Notes: a model not told the origin generated them from the letters alone. DNA of 64,000 bases from Siphonodentalium dalli (GCA_032622095.1 CP136066.1:181758716-181822715); one strand, 5' to 3'; positions 31,579 through 43,290 are shown, numbered from the stretch's first letter. Numbers and translations: made by a program.

Positions 31579-32385
31579 AGAGGATATATAATTAATAAAT
31601 ATGATATTACTTTGTTGGTTTGATATTATTGGCCTGATATCAGCCCGAGGTTACCTCATATCAACCTTCGACATTTGGTTTCATGCTGATATGAGGTTTT
31701 ATCCACCGCTCACTACGTCTATTGACCACATAAAGCCTGCCTAATAAACGTTACGTTTATTACGTCAATGTAGCTTTATTAGGTCAACGTAGCTTTATTA
31801 GGTTAGTACTACTTTTATGACGTAATTTGATATGCAAATTGCGCAGGTAACTAGGGACGTCAACCGGCATTAATGACGTCATTGTGATTTCAGAACGTTT
31901 TTATCGTGTATAATTCACTAAAATAATTCGTAAAATGATATATGTTTTAGCTCTAAAAGATCTATAAATCCTCAGAACAAGGTCTGCTAATAATAAATGT
32001 AAAAATGCCAACGAACTATTTCGCTCTGAGCTGCACTCCGGTTTTCCCACGTCATGAATGCTAATTGGTTTGCTTGACCTAATAAATGTAATGGCGCCAT
32101 CGAAGTAACGAATGTAAAACTGAGGAAAATGACAGATTTACCTCACAAACGGCAAGTTTTGTGCGATGGATAAATAAAATATGTAGCTAATGTCTTCGCA
32201 TAAACTGTTTATGTCCGCTCGGGGGATTTGGCATCTATTGGACTCGGCAGAGCCTCGCCCAATAGAAGCTCAAATCCCCCTCACGGACATAAACAATTTA
32301 AGCGACGACACTAGCTACATATTCTATATATACCTCGGGCTGATATCGGGCCTAATATCAAACAACCCAAGTAATATCCTCTAAT
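31579..32385. mobile_element. TIR element of about 0.8 kb containing an internal palindrome
   Basis: The left end GAGGATATA...GATATTACTTTGTTGG...GATATCAGCCCGAGGT is mirrored at the right by ACCTCGGGCTGATATC...CAACCCAAGTAATATCCTC. Inside are several copies of CTTTATTAGGTCAACGTAG and a palindrome at 32181-32320. No coding frame. The right end lies 90 bp from the 48-nt exon of the minus-strand gene. Confidence 0.75.
32181..32320. repeat. 140-bp palindrome
   Basis: ATGTAGCTAATGTCTTCGC and its near inverse ending CTAGCTACAT bound it, with GTTTATGTCCG / CGGACATAAAC and GGGGGATTTG / CAAATCCCCC pairing inside to a centre near CGGCAGAGCCTCG. Confidence 0.88.
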
Positions 32386-32471
32386 TATGTTCTGATATAT
32401 AGAACACGTACCATTGTGGGATCAACAAGGTTAATTTTGTCAATTCGGACAGGATATATAGGGAAACTCAC

Positions 32472-32519
32472 CTTGGCCGCTCTGTCCGCCTTCCTCAAGC
32501 GGAGTTTGCAAGCTGAAAG
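32472..32519 (-). CDS. 48-nt internal exon of the minus-strand gene
   Basis: The acceptor ATTTCTTTGCAG and donor CAAG/GTGAGT bound 48 nt. In the phase 1 imposed by its neighbours it reads FSLQTPLEEGGQSGQ. Another frame of the same exon (LSACKLRLRKADRAAK) is also open, so the frame rests on phase agreement with the 36217 and 29593 exons. Confidence 0.58.
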
Positions 32520-32734
32520 CTGCAAAGAAATATTTAAATCAGTGAATAACGAGTGTGACATTAGGCATATGCGTAATGTAAAGATACGGCTCAAACAGGC
32601 GTGTAGAGTGTCAAACAACAAGTGCCGACACATGTATTCAACAGCTGGGAATTCGTTAATCGGTTATTATATTTAATTAATTTTCAAAATGCCGACCGCA
32701 CACGATATAAATCAGTTTGATTTTGTTGCGTGTT

Positions 32735-33085
32735 TAAAATATCCTGACGCAGATAGGTTCATATAGGACCTAAATATTCACATAGGTTCATATTGGACCT
32801 AAATATACACAGGTTATTAGGCTGAATACCTGTTATTCAGTTGAATGGCGCGGGCCGCGGTGAAAGCATAAAGAGTGTGCATCTGGGAAGTCGTGTCGTT
32901 GAAAAAAGGTAGATAATATAATGCCAATATTGGCTTATTTCGTATGGAAATAGTCCCATATTGGACTGTTTTATAAACCGCGTTTTATGTTCATATATAT
33001 GATTCAGATTCAAATAATGCCGATATGGGCTTATTTGTGTTTTTGAAATAAGTTCAATACGAGCTTATTTTCCAGAACATGATGC
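32735..33085. repeat. Repeat family L, copy 2
   Basis: Shares GATAGGTTCATATAGGACCT, GGGCTTATTTGTG and AATACGAGCTTATTTTCCAG-type phrases with the other family L copies. Confidence 0.55.
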
Positions 33086-33373
33086 CATGTTGCAGGCTAG
33101 CATCCAATCACATGACGTCATCCAATCATCGTGATTGTCGCATGCTATTTTCAGCTTTGGATTTTCCTCAATCTTGATGAAGGTGGAGGTTTTGAAAATA
33201 CGTCTCGTCTGAGAATTCATACTAGAAAAAGACAATGTTACTCATCATAGTCTACAATTTGAAGAATGTAATATACTTAGATTATCCCCAGCGATGTTTG
33301 AGATAATAAACTACACTTTTTGTTGTAAAATTTGAACATCTTTCTGTCAATATTTTATGTATCAAGTTTACGG

Positions 33374-33404
<31 letters not shown>

Positions 33405-35716
33405 TCGAAATAGGTAAATTCATTCAACCACTGGGTTTTCAAGCAACATTTTAATTAGCTCAATGCCAATGGTATACATTACATATAGGATGCAATAACT
33501 ACAATTATTTCAGTGGAATATTGGATACGTTTGTCAACGACAACGTCGGAATTTTATTGTCTGTTGTCTGAACATTGCGTCGCGTGTGGTGACTCGCAAC
33601 AATATTTCGCAACAAAATTAGTTGATTGCAGGCAACAAACTCGTGCATCCGCACACTACTACGTATACAATGCGCAACGTTTTGCATCGTGTGTAGCCGG
33701 CTTGAAGACATGTACAGAGACAGGTACTACTGTAGGTTACACTGGTGTAAATAGGGTTCGGAGTGACATCTAGCGGATGTATATATAGGAGAGAATAAAA
33801 TAGACACTGGGCCCTGATTGGTCAATAGCCTTGTGTGCTTTTTGCATAAAAAAATCGTCACACCTCTTCCCTATGATTGCCCATAGGTAAAATAGCCATT
33901 GGCACAGGAATTAACCCTTTGTGGTGAAGTTTGAATATTTTGGTGTGGTCTAAAATATGACAGTATTTTTTATGCGGTTCTGACACTAGTTACGAAAACA
34001 CAAGATTTAAAGGCGAATTCCCTGCTAGACAGACTTTGACTTTTTTGCGTAAAAAGTTTCCCCAAATGTCAATTTTTCAAATTTAAAGAACATTTTGGGA
34101 CCCAAAATTTATATTGCCAACAGTATATACGCTGAAACGTTAGCACTGAGGCCTATGGAAAACATTTACACCAGTGTAACCTGTAAACCAAATAACCGTC
34201 AAGGTATACATGAACATCGAGACACAGATGCGGAGATAACCTACTATTTTTCAGAGTTTTCTCTATATAAAATAATAGGTATCAGTTATACATAATAAAT
34301 CCGCATTTGTCGGCTTCCCCAAAATTGTTCTATATTTCTATAATTTATCAAGCAAGCTAGAGTTTCCCTTTTACTTTTAGCTTTGTTGTTTCGACTCGTT
34401 TTATTCTGGGAGCCGTTTTACTTGCTCGATGTATAGTTGTCCGTGCATGCAGGTTAAATTCACATTCTATATATCTTTTGATTTCAATGATATTTCCCCC
34501 GATCCTTTCTTGCGGCTGGGGTTTTGATGTTTCGCAACAACAAAAAACAAAAAAACTATGTTTTTGGCATCATTGGAATTTGTGCACGCCTTTGGGATGT
34601 GTTGTTTTTACGCCCGTTTGATTGCGATCTCATCCAAATAAAGCTTTCGTATTTGGACATTGAGATGCCCATATGCCCATATGATGACATCCCACGTCTT
34701 GTTTGATATTTCTAAGGTTGTGCATGATCTACTTGTTATGTATGCACTACGTGTGTAACCTGCTGATACACTACGCATATATAATACTGATTTTACGTTT
34801 TGCGCACGGACAGTGGCCTTATTTAATAATGACTGTAGTATGACATTTTTTTGTGTGTTTCACTGACGGCTAAGTGAGAGATACTGTATTCGTCCATATC
34901 AGCGGAGATTACATATATTCAATCGTAAGTGGAGGAATCAGTCCCGACGAGATCGTGGATAGTTTGTTCACACGATTGCGATGTCGTCGTACATTATGAT
35001 ATCGTAGGTTGTTTCTAAAGCATGTGATTGACTACCCTATGGTCATTTCCAGCCACGATTTTTACGTACACACGACTGCGATTACGTCGTAATGGAGGTA
35101 ACCAAGGATACCCCACGATTTCGCATCTAAAATCAAACAGTGCTTGATATAAAAATTTTTACCTACGATTTTGACGTGAGCATGCGCAGTCCAGCTATCG
35201 GTTACTTCCCACGACGGAAATCTTTCCACTTACGATTATATCGTGGTCGTCTGAACGTTCACTAAATGAACCGGTGTGGAAAGTTGCACGGTCTTGCTTT
35301 GGAAATAAAAGAGTCCTCTCGCAGCTATATAGGCAATAGTTTTATGCCGCGGGCATACATTAATTGGGATATATAGTCTGTCATGGGTACTTGGCCGTCG
35401 AAGCCAGATTTATAGTTTTTCACTTTCTTAGTAATAGAGAACTACATGTACATGTACGGTACTATCGTCTTGTGTGACACGTATAAATAACTAACGTAAT
35501 TACATAGCACGGGAAACGGCGTGTTCCCTGTGTGCAAGTATGGCTTTTGTGAACACGACAGGTGTTGCAGCCAATGGGGCTTAGGCGATGGTAAAGTGAG
35601 AGATAGTCATTTCCAGCACGGCGTCGGGACGTTAACTTCAACCGCAATTGTCCAAGCAGAGTTATCCACGAACTGGGTTTAGTTAGGTATATAGGTATCT
35701 TTACGTCGATCGTAAA
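33086..35716. other. Unassigned intron sequence with an (ATT)n microsatellite
   Basis: 33374-33405 is (ATT)n. Two near copies of an ACGATTTTTACG / ACGATTTTGACG phrase with CACGATT words occur at 34960-35240, where the sequence repeats ACGA motifs and looks like a diverged local repeat. No exon was found. Confidence 0.35.
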
Positions 35717-35770
35717 AATGTGAATGAATTGAATTGCTTTATTTCACTCAATCATATAAATTGTATGAGA
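35717..35770 (-). repeat. 3' tail of a LINE-type element
   Basis: On the minus strand GATTGAGTGAAATAAAGC is followed by AATTCAATTCATTC, an AATAAA-plus-simple-tail arrangement like that at 43602-43630. Confidence 0.4.
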
Positions 35771-35868
35771 TACAGAGTGAAAAACATATATACAGAACTA
35801 TGTACACAATGTTAGTATGGCCGTTGCGTTTGGCGTTCGAGGTCCGTAAGTGTCATTCGTCGTGTTCT

Positions 35869-35871
35869 ACG

Positions 35872-35912
<41 letters not shown>

Positions 35913-35958
35913 TTCAGCAACAACATCATCATCATCATCTTCATCATCGTCATCATCG

Positions 35959-35991
<33 letters not shown>

Positions 35992-36157
35992 CCATCATCA
36001 TCATCACCACCATCATCATCATCATATTTGTCGTCGTCGCCTTCGTCGTAATCATCATCCTCATTGCCATCATCATCATCATCGTCGTCGTCGCCGACGT
36101 CGTCGCCATCATCATCATCATCATCACCACTACCACCACTACCACCATCATCATCCT
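35869..36157. repeat. (ATC)n trinucleotide repeat
   Basis: About 290 bp of ATC triplets interrupted by ATT, ACC and GTC variants, ending 60 bp from the donor of the 36217-36444 exon. Frames through it (poly-Ser, poly-Ile, poly-Met) are artefacts. Confidence 0.95.
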
Positions 36158-36216
36158 ACATGTATATACCCATGAATTGAGTGGATTAATTTATTACTAA
36201 TAATTGCGATACTCAC

Positions 36217-36444
36217 GTCCTCGGTGTCCTAAGTGATCGTCTGCGTCAGAACTCTGCTTACTTCCGCTGGATGCGCGCGCTCCTGTCAGTAGGTGCATCA
36301 TATCTGACTCTTTTTGCTTGTGCTTAATCAGGACTTTGCCAACAGATTCATCGTTTTCATGTGCATCTTTCAGTTTGTCCCACAATTCCTGATTCACAGC
36401 CGGAACTGGTTTCAAAGGCAGGCGTGGATGTGCACACACCGAAC
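36217..36444 (-). CDS. 228-nt exon of the minus-strand gene
   Basis: The acceptor ATTATCTATAG and donor GGAC/GTGAGT bound 76 codons' worth of frame, phase 1 at both ends. It reads SVCAHPRLPLKPVPAVNQ, then ELWDKLKDAHENDESVGK (helical, acidic/basic) and HKQKESDMMHLLTG, then a Ser/Asp-rich, low-complexity end. A second possible donor (GGAA/GTAAGC, near 36263) is also phase 1, so two splice forms are possible. Composition is clearly more coding-like than the surroundings. Confidence 0.68.
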
Positions 36445-36539
36445 CTATAGATAATTGTTTAATGTAAACATATTTTTATTTCCAAATCCAAACAAATAAC
36501 ATAATATACAGATGACACAGATGTGCAAAATAGAAGAGT

Positions 36540-37111
36540 TAATGTGTGGAAACGAGCAGCAGACAACAAGCCCGAGGGCTTATATGAAGTATTCTCCTCG
36601 TTGGCGACATTCCCCTTCCCCAATAAGTGAGGGAGGGGCATCGATCAGACGGGAAAGGATTGTAATAATGTTTAAGGAGAAATGGAGATATATAACTAAG
36701 TTTGAGTTAGGGATGGAAACTGGGAGAAGGTAGTGTTAGGGATAGCAAGAGGCAGGGAGTGAATTGAATTAGGGATGGGGGAAAAAGGGAGAAGATAGTG
36801 TTAGGGGTAGCAGGAGGTATAGAGAGAAAGAGGGCTTATATGAAGTCCTCTCCGTTTTGGCGACTTGCCCCGGAGATATATAACTGAAGTTTATAGTGGT
36901 GGGAAAAAAAGGGAGAAGATAGTGTTATGGGTAGCAGGAGGTATAGAAAGAAAGAGAGAGGGGGTGAAAAAATAGAAGACGGGTGGGACAGATGAAGTCG
37001 TGAAATGATGACAGTTGTGGGGAGTTTTCAATAATTGGGTTGTTGCGTAATAAACATGATGCTCGCCTATAGTAATCTTTATGCGTCAGGCGCCATGGGA
37101 CGGAGTAAATC
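36540..37111 (+). repeat. Repeat family A, copy 2
   Basis: Direct copy of 281-655 with the purine-rich block (GGGAGAAGATAGTGTTA) present three times instead of once. Confidence 0.75.
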
Positions 37112-37527
37112 ACAAAGGCTGTTACCTGGTTTGCAACAACAAACATACTCAATACACATGCAACAATATTATTTACATACGATCTATCATATAAATGCTA
37201 AATGCTCTGTAAAAAGATAGCACAGTTTGTTTAGCCAACACAATGGTAATCACAATGTTCAAAAATAGTTAAGTGGACCTATTTAAAAAAATTATTGTTC
37301 AGCCATAAACATTTTCATAAGCGCTCTTTATATATTGTCAAAGTGAATTTTCAAATTCTTTCTTGGAGACGATAATCAATAGCAACAAATGTACGTATTA
37401 ACGATTTCAGCCTATGTTGAGTTATCTGGAGATACACAATATTTTGGTGTGCTGTTTGTGAGACTTTCATAATGATAAGCATCATAGTAATATGAATCGT
37501 ACGTGACACGTAGTGGCGCAACCACAC

Positions 37528-37830
37528 ATCAACAGAACGGCCCTGTGCCAATGCATTCTCTTATATATGCGAGTCGACCATAGGTCGCCTCGCATATATA
37601 AGAGAATGCATTGGCTTAACACATTCAAAATTATAAAATTGTTAAAGAATGTAAGAAAAAATGGTAAAAAGTGTTAAAAAAAGATTTTTAGGCCAATGCA
37701 TTCTCTTATATATGCGAGGCGACCTATGGTCGACTCGCATATATAAGAGAATGCATTGGCACAGGGCATAACTGTAACTATCACAATCTGGTTAATGAGC
37801 CGGTTCCAATGATATCCATATTGGACATGC
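37528..37830 (+). mobile_element. TTAA-type hairpin MITE, truncated copy 3
   Basis: Begins inside the element at CAACAGAACGGCCCTGTGCC and ends at GATATCCATATTGG. It lacks both terminal repeats of the family but keeps both 69-bp hairpins (37546-37614 and 37691-37759). Confidence 0.85.
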
Positions 37831-37995
37831 AAATAGGAATGAGTCAAATGTTTTCGGCGACATAACGCTAAGAATAATGTATGTAACAGCATGCAGTGGT
37901 CACGACGGATCCGACATGCCAACTTGACAAGACATGTCGTGGTTTGTAAAATCTTGTCAGGATTCTCGTCATGACTTCTTCATTTTTCGTTTTCA

Positions 37996-38497
37996 TTAAA
38001 GGTACGGTTGGCCTTGGCGGTGGGTATCCTGTAAAAATATTTCCACCCGTCAAAAACCGCCACGAACAGAAAGAACATCAAACTGTAGACAGACTTTGTC
38101 CGTATACAAATAAGAAATATCGCATAAACATTATGTTATTGTCATTTGTTTGACCATTGTTATGTAAACAAAAGTATAAAAAGTTACTTTTCTGGTGTTT
38201 GTTTATATTATGATGATAAATATAAAGAGCGTTCTTTATTGGTGAATTCCTGGTATGGAACAACTAAAGAGCGTTTATGCCATTTGTGTGTGATTAGCCA
38301 TTAGCATTGTGCTGTCTTCTGTAACACAATCAGGCTCTTGCTTAGGTAAAATATAGTAGGTCTTTATGATAACATGCTGTTTACGCGATGGTCATGGTAT
38401 ATATGAACGGAACTGTATGCGTTTTAATGTTTTTCTGTTTACGGTCATTGGAACAAATATGAATATTTTCGAAAACTAAGGCATTACGTTCCTTTAA
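37996..38497 (+). mobile_element. TTAA-flanked MITE family F, copy 1
   Basis: TTAA (37996-37999), then AGGTACGGTTGGCCTTGGCG, and at the right GCATTACGTTCCT followed by TTAA (38494-38497). The inner length is 494 bp. The two further full copies (59039-59532 and 60452-60948) are in the opposite orientation. No reading frame. Confidence 0.9.
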
Positions 38498-38738
38498 GCG
38501 AACCAACGAAATTTGTCTAAATGAAATTAATAGACCTAAATCACATGTGAATTCTTCGTAAGTTATTAAGTAGTTACTTTCATTTTTATCGCGTTGCTTC
38601 ATTTCAAATTCCGCGTTTGTTTGTTTTTTGCAATCTCCACACGGTTGCTAACCGGAATGCACATGACAATTTATCCAAAATCTATACCCGCGAAAAATCA
38701 CTGATGGATATAGAAACAAAATATATGACGTCATTCAC

Positions 38739-38769
38739 CTGCCTTAGGTATAAGCACCATTGGTGGTTG
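38739..38769 (-). CDS. Tentative 31-nt exon of the minus-strand gene
   Basis: The acceptor GTTATCTGTATTGTAG and donor GCAG/GTGAAT bound 31 nt reading QPPMVLIPKA (phase 0 to 1). This would run in frame into the 36217-36444 exon with a Gly at the junction. It is short and the donor is not ideal, so chance is possible. Confidence 0.3.
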
Positions 38770-38987
38770 CTACAATACAGATAACTAGACTGCATCGGAG
38801 GGCTAAAAAATGTCGTACCTGGCGAACACATTTTTTCATAATTAGATACCTTTCGTAAAACCATGCACGATTACGGATATGGACAATATCCTGTTAGCTT
38901 TCGGCCAAAATTTCGATCTTTTCGCACGGGGGGTTTTATATGTGAGACGAAATATACCCCAGGCAGTTTAATTATGTGCAGATGCAT

Positions 38988-39156
38988 GTGTCAAGGATGT
39001 GTCAAGGATGTGTCAAGGGTGTGTCAAGGATGTGTCAAGGATGTGTCAAGGATGTGTCAAGGATGTGTCAAGGATGTGTCAGGGATGTGTCAAGGATGTG
39101 TCAAGGATGTGTCAAGGATGTGTCAAGGATGTGTCAAGGGTGTGTCAAGGATGTGC
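38988..39156 (+). repeat. 11-bp tandem repeat GTGTCAAGGAT, about 15 units
   Basis: Near-perfect array with a few G/A variants. Since 11 is not a multiple of 3, all three + frames read the same 11-residue peptide period, giving three overlapping open frames that are not genes. Confidence 0.95.
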
Positions 39157-39184
39157 CATCGATCCTGCTTGGGATGCTCTAACA

Positions 39185-39221
39185 TTATCCGTGTTGTGTA
39201 TATTGTATAACACACGGATAA
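39185..39221. repeat. 37-bp palindrome
   Basis: TTATCCGTGT and ACACGGATAA arms around an AT-rich loop, 30 bp downstream of the 11-bp array. Confidence 0.8.
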
Positions 39222-41039
39222 GCTCGTGGGATCTGAAAGAGACACATTACGTTTTCCATCAAATAATATTATATGTGCATATATAACTGAATAAAGTGGG
39301 CCATATGTCGTCTCACAAATTAACCACCGTATGTAAGTTTTGATAGTGTCCACCTCACTAGGACAATATATCCTATCCATAATCATAATAGTTATTTTGC
39401 GAAAGGTCTCTATTATCTAGAATCTACGGGTTCAACACATAATGTTCCCCAGAGAACCTGTGTGAACTTTTGAAGTATAAACTCCATTTTTCAAGAAAAC
39501 TCTTGTTATGAAATATCGTTTTAGGGTTTCCCTCGAACTGTTATCATTAATTTTAAAACGTCGTATGTCCTAAGGTAAAATAACCATTCCTGATAGAATA
39601 ATTATGATTGAATTGTTTAGAAGAGAAACGACCGGACGGCATTTCCTCTATACAATGAGTGACACAGACTAATCGAACACGCGAAATCGTCGAAACCAAA
39701 TGTCATATTTCACGACTTAATGATTGTTACTTCAAAAATGTCTTATAAAGTCATGATTTTCTCATCAACTAGGATAAATATGAATATGAAACTTTATCTT
39801 TATAACAATGTGATGTAAATGACTATAATACAGGTAATGGCAGATACCAATTCTATATCCAGAGATAAAAGTGTTTTGTATAAACCTCCTGTAAATTTTG
39901 AATATTGGAAGATCAGACATTTTAGAAACCCATCTGCGTTGTGTTCCTATGTCAGGGTTCGCGCTGCCACTTGCCAAAGAAAAAAATTCATTTTGGCAAG
40001 TGGATTTTTTAATTATTTGATGTGAACTATCTAGTTATAAAACATCATCGAAGATGAATTATCCGTTATGAGTGCAGACTTGTAGACAATACGAAGGGAA
40101 CCCCGATCAACAAATCTATCAACCTAGCGGTCTGCATTGATATGTCGAAAGTGATACATGTATGTAATTTTCTTTAGTTTTTACAAAACGGTAATACCTT
40201 CTTTCTGTATATATCAAACTGCCGCCAAACAGTTAATCAACATCGGTTAAAATGTTTCAGTCAGAAGTCAGACCCGAATGCACGTTTCTTTGATGTGGTA
40301 TATTTACCTACCTAAAATCAAACTGAGCACAACCAAATGCAGATCAATCTGGAACATAGTCCGTATAGTGGTGGTACAGCTCCGAATGAATATGACTAAT
40401 ATTCACGAGAAAAAAATAACACTGCGAAGTTGAGAATGGTACAGTGGATGTGATTGGGAATCAGTTCGTTCCCCTATCTACACTGCGTCGTTATTGGCCT
40501 GGGGGTTATACACTCCCTTGGTCAGTAAGACGTTGTTGTGCCTGCAGGCGATGATGGAGATATAGATATCTATGCTCTGTCGAGAAATGATACAACCGTT
40601 AATGTCACCTGCAATGTGGCGATGGACACGTGCTCGCCTCTCGTCTGTTCCATTTTTAACCCTTCCATGACTAGCTTCCTGATGTCTTGCGAAAACCCTT
40701 TCCCAATGCATTCTCTTATATATGCGAGTCATATATTATGTCACAATAATCGCTTGTAGCAAATTTTGAAAAGGAATTCCGGTCAGATTTTGAGAATATC
40801 AATTTTGAAATACATGTATCAGGGTATTTTAGAAAACGTTCGTCTGATCCTTAACGTATCCGCATCGAATGGAATATCATATAGTAAACTGTTCCGAATG
40901 TTTCCGATATAGTCGTTCGTGTATCGCGGACTTTTATGGAATCTGAACCATACGAAGTGACTGTTCCGCGCATGTTCAACTACCGTAGATACCGAGACGG
41001 ATCAGATATAGTTAAATGAATTTTTTTTTTGCAACATAC
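39222..41039. other. Mostly unassigned
   Basis: A GC-richer patch at 40490-40690 is open on both strands (minus reads RVFARHQEASHGRVKNGTDE). It could be a relic of an unrecognised element. CACTTGCCAAAGAAAA / TTTTGGCAAGTGG forms a small inverted repeat at 39966-40004. Confidence 0.3.
40702..40730 (+). repeat. Half of a 69-bp MITE hairpin
   Basis: CCAATGCATTCTCTTATATA and GCGAGTC stop abruptly at the hairpin centre and continue into unrelated sequence that resembles the end of family G (ATGTCACAATAATCGCTTGT). Confidence 0.85.
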
Positions 41040-41197
41040 AATACTGAAATGATATACATGTATCCCGCCTTCCCCTCTCCCCATTTGTAAATATGTACAT
41101 ATTATTGTTATTTATTAATTGTATTTCTGTTAAATGTTGTATCTCAATACTCAATACTTGTTTTGTGAGTTATAAACTTGATTGATTGATTAACCCC
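41040..41197 (+). repeat. 3' tail of a LINE-type element
   Basis: AT-rich 3' UTR-like sequence ending ATAAACTTGATTGATTGATT, a (TTGA)n tail typical of CR1/L2-like elements. No coding part remains. Confidence 0.5.
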
Positions 41198-41679
41198 GCG
41201 ATGCATGATGGGACTCTGCTGCCACGACTTCACCGTGTTGTGGGTCTGTTCATGGTGATCGAATCCTCACGGGTGGAGGGTCTGTGTGTTTTAATCAACT
41301 TTCTGGCGAAACTCGCGACATTTAGACCACCAAGAACGGTTCGAGAACACTTGACACATGGTTTGTGCGTTCTAGTATATTCTCACTCCCTGGATTTCGT
41401 GGAGTGGAAGTCCACCCAAGCCCGTTAACATGATGTCATTCTATCCCGGACCAATAATGGGTGTTCCGGCGAACCGTGAAGAATGATGCTATGCTCGATT
41501 TTTAGCCATGGTGCGAATCGTCAAGATGCTATGCTCGATGTTCAGCCTGGGTAACCTAATGTTCTGGAACAACCAAGGATGTAAATAGCACACGCCCTTT
41601 ATGTCATAATATCGCGAGTGCGCAAAAAAAAACATGGATTTGAATATACCATTTTCAGAATATTAAAAACCGGATGTTT

Positions 41680-41727
41680 CGGGCTAGCATCACCAGATTC
41701 ACCCACTGGGGACCTCATTCTGCATGA
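41680..41727 (-). repeat. Family D palindrome, half copy
   Basis: GGGCTAGCATCACCAGATTC followed by GGGGACCTCATTCTGCA is one arm only. Confidence 0.8.
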
Positions 41728-41934
41728 CCTCATCTGCTACGTCAGACGTAGACTTAGATTGAAGTTCCCAAATGGTAAATATTGTGATGTGCACCCATTG
41801 GGAACCTCGATTATGCAATATGTCGTCTGCCAATTTGGGGACACATGTATAGAAAAACTAAACTAAAAAAATAGAATCTATGTGAAGAAGTTTCTATAGA
41901 AATTTTATAAGAAAGAAACTTTCGAGAGAAGATG

Positions 41935-42019
41935 AGGTCCCCAGAGTGTGAATTTAGTGATGCTAGCCCGCTATACAGGATAGCGTCACTAAATTCACCC
42001 TCTGGGGACCTCGTTCTGC
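41935..42019. repeat. Family D palindrome, full copy
   Basis: AGGTCCCCAGAGTGTGAATT through a GCTAGCCCGCTATAC centre to CACCCTCTGGGGACCTC. Confidence 0.88.
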
Positions 42020-42994
42020 AAATGACAACCACATTAAACTTAGGCTTGTCTGCACGTAATGATGTCGTTCGAATCGTCTGGTGCAAGTTATGTCTCAGCT
42101 CACCTTAATTCTCGGAACGTGCTTTCACCCGCGGCCGTGGGAGGATGGTGGGAGAGAAAATCAGAAACACTACTTAACACTCCAAACCTTCCGAAAACAT
42201 ACTAAGCAACACAGTCTGGGCTCAGCTGCGTCCTCAATTCGAGGTCGTAATACACAACCAGGTCAACGGGTTCTGACTCTCACACAGGAGTGAAAGGCAG
42301 GCATTGCACCATCAACAGTTGAGGAGCCCCGACCAACCTTAAGTCAACTGGCTGGCAATGCACCCTCTTCCTATCGTTGAGCCCGTAATACACGCCCGGA
42401 ATACAACAGACTAAGGCAACTGGAGTCCACCATGCAAGCACAAACCGGACACTATATATTACAATAACTCATCACTCAAACTAATATATATATAACGACA
42501 CACACAAAACTCTTAAAAGAAAACTAGGTAAGTCTTCATGGCCGGTTCAGGTTCGGATTGGGGGGGGGGGCTTTGCTTCTTGCTGAGGTGGCATCCACCC
42601 CATATGCAGTAAGCAAACACCTACTGTGTATGGATAGACAGTAATCTACTTACAAACTCACAACCCCTATATACGCTCTTCAGCGGAACTACAGCATTAC
42701 AAAAGTGGGTTGTAGGAGAGGGCTGATATCCCTTTCAAATCTTCCAGGGTATCATCCCAAACTCCAAACTTGCGGCGGCCAATTATGCTGGCACCAGCCA
42801 TCCGGGGACCGTAAATCCGGTTCCCTATTCCGTTAGACAGTCATGTTGGTGATCCTGGGAGATAATCTGGTTCGTGTATCTGGAAGGTTTGGTTGTTTTA
42901 CGTGTAGTTGAATCATTATTTTGTGACCTTAAAGTGATGTGAAACACTCCGGTAGGGTGATCACATATAAATGGAGAATAATCTTGTTCAAAGT
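42020..42994. other. Unassigned, GC-richer patch
   Basis: 42100-42450 and 42560-42850 are richer in GC than the flanks and include a G run at 42560-42569. GTAATACACAACCAGG and GTAATACACGCCCGGAATAC suggest an internal duplication. No domain recognised. Confidence 0.3.
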
Positions 42995-43290
42995 AGTAAT
43001 TATTACATATATTATATCCAGATTGACAACACACACCGTCGTTCTTATATATTAATTAAATGCAGTGACGCTCGGTGGCGAAATCGTTTTCGTTAGTTTA
43101 TCGCCGATAGATGCGTCCCGAATCGAGTAGTAAATATTTACAATTGAGCGTAGTTCAGACTATGTTTTCTACGGAGCGGTACGGTCGATTTGCTTAAGAT
43201 TTGCGGCAATGTTAGTAGAATGCTATATTCATCCGGTTGGCATAGCGCCTGGATACCAACAGATCAGATTCACGCACGACAACAAGTACA
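42995..43290 (-). repeat. Repeat family E, copy 2
   Basis: Inverse of 9240-9530: TCTTATATATTAATTAAATGC-type start, GATGCGTCCCGAATCGAG, and GGTTGGCATAGCGCC near the end. Confidence 0.7.

Larger units (their letters stand above)
16463..38769 (-). other. Multi-exon gene of unknown function (gene-level entry)
   Basis: Assembled here from exons at 38739-38769 (tentative), 36217-36444, 32472-32519, 29593-29637, 23161-23217 and 16463-16647. Apart from the tentative exon's 5' edge, every internal junction is phase 1, each boundary has an AG acceptor and a GTGAGT-like donor, and the joined frame stays open to a stop. Introns of 2.3-6.5 kb are filled with MITEs, foldbacks and palindromes. The product would have a Pro-rich start, a charged helical part (ELWDKLKDAHENDE), a Gly-rich middle with VERLLAKIYGNVGS and GFMTSLIGGQAAMK, a charged stretch, and a Ser-rich C-terminus. 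I do not recognise the family. The 5' end was not found, and further tiny exons may have been missed. Confidence 0.62.

Noticed and set aside
35850-36200. Long Ser-, Ile- and Met-rich reading frames
   Set aside because: They are translations of an (ATC)n trinucleotide repeat and are open only because the period is three.
38863-39286. Cys-rich repeat protein frames around the 11-bp array
   Set aside because: Three frames are open at once, all generated by an 11-bp tandem repeat. No splice or start context supports a gene.
40478-40759. Coding-looking patch open on both strands
   Set aside because: No start, splice sites or recognisable motif. It may be an element relic, but I cannot support a gene call.
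42060-42110. Possible 5' exon of the minus-strand gene with donor AATTAAG/GTGAGC
   Set aside because: A single splice-like motif in a GC-richer patch, with no start codon or phase evidence linking it to the exons below 38.8 kb.
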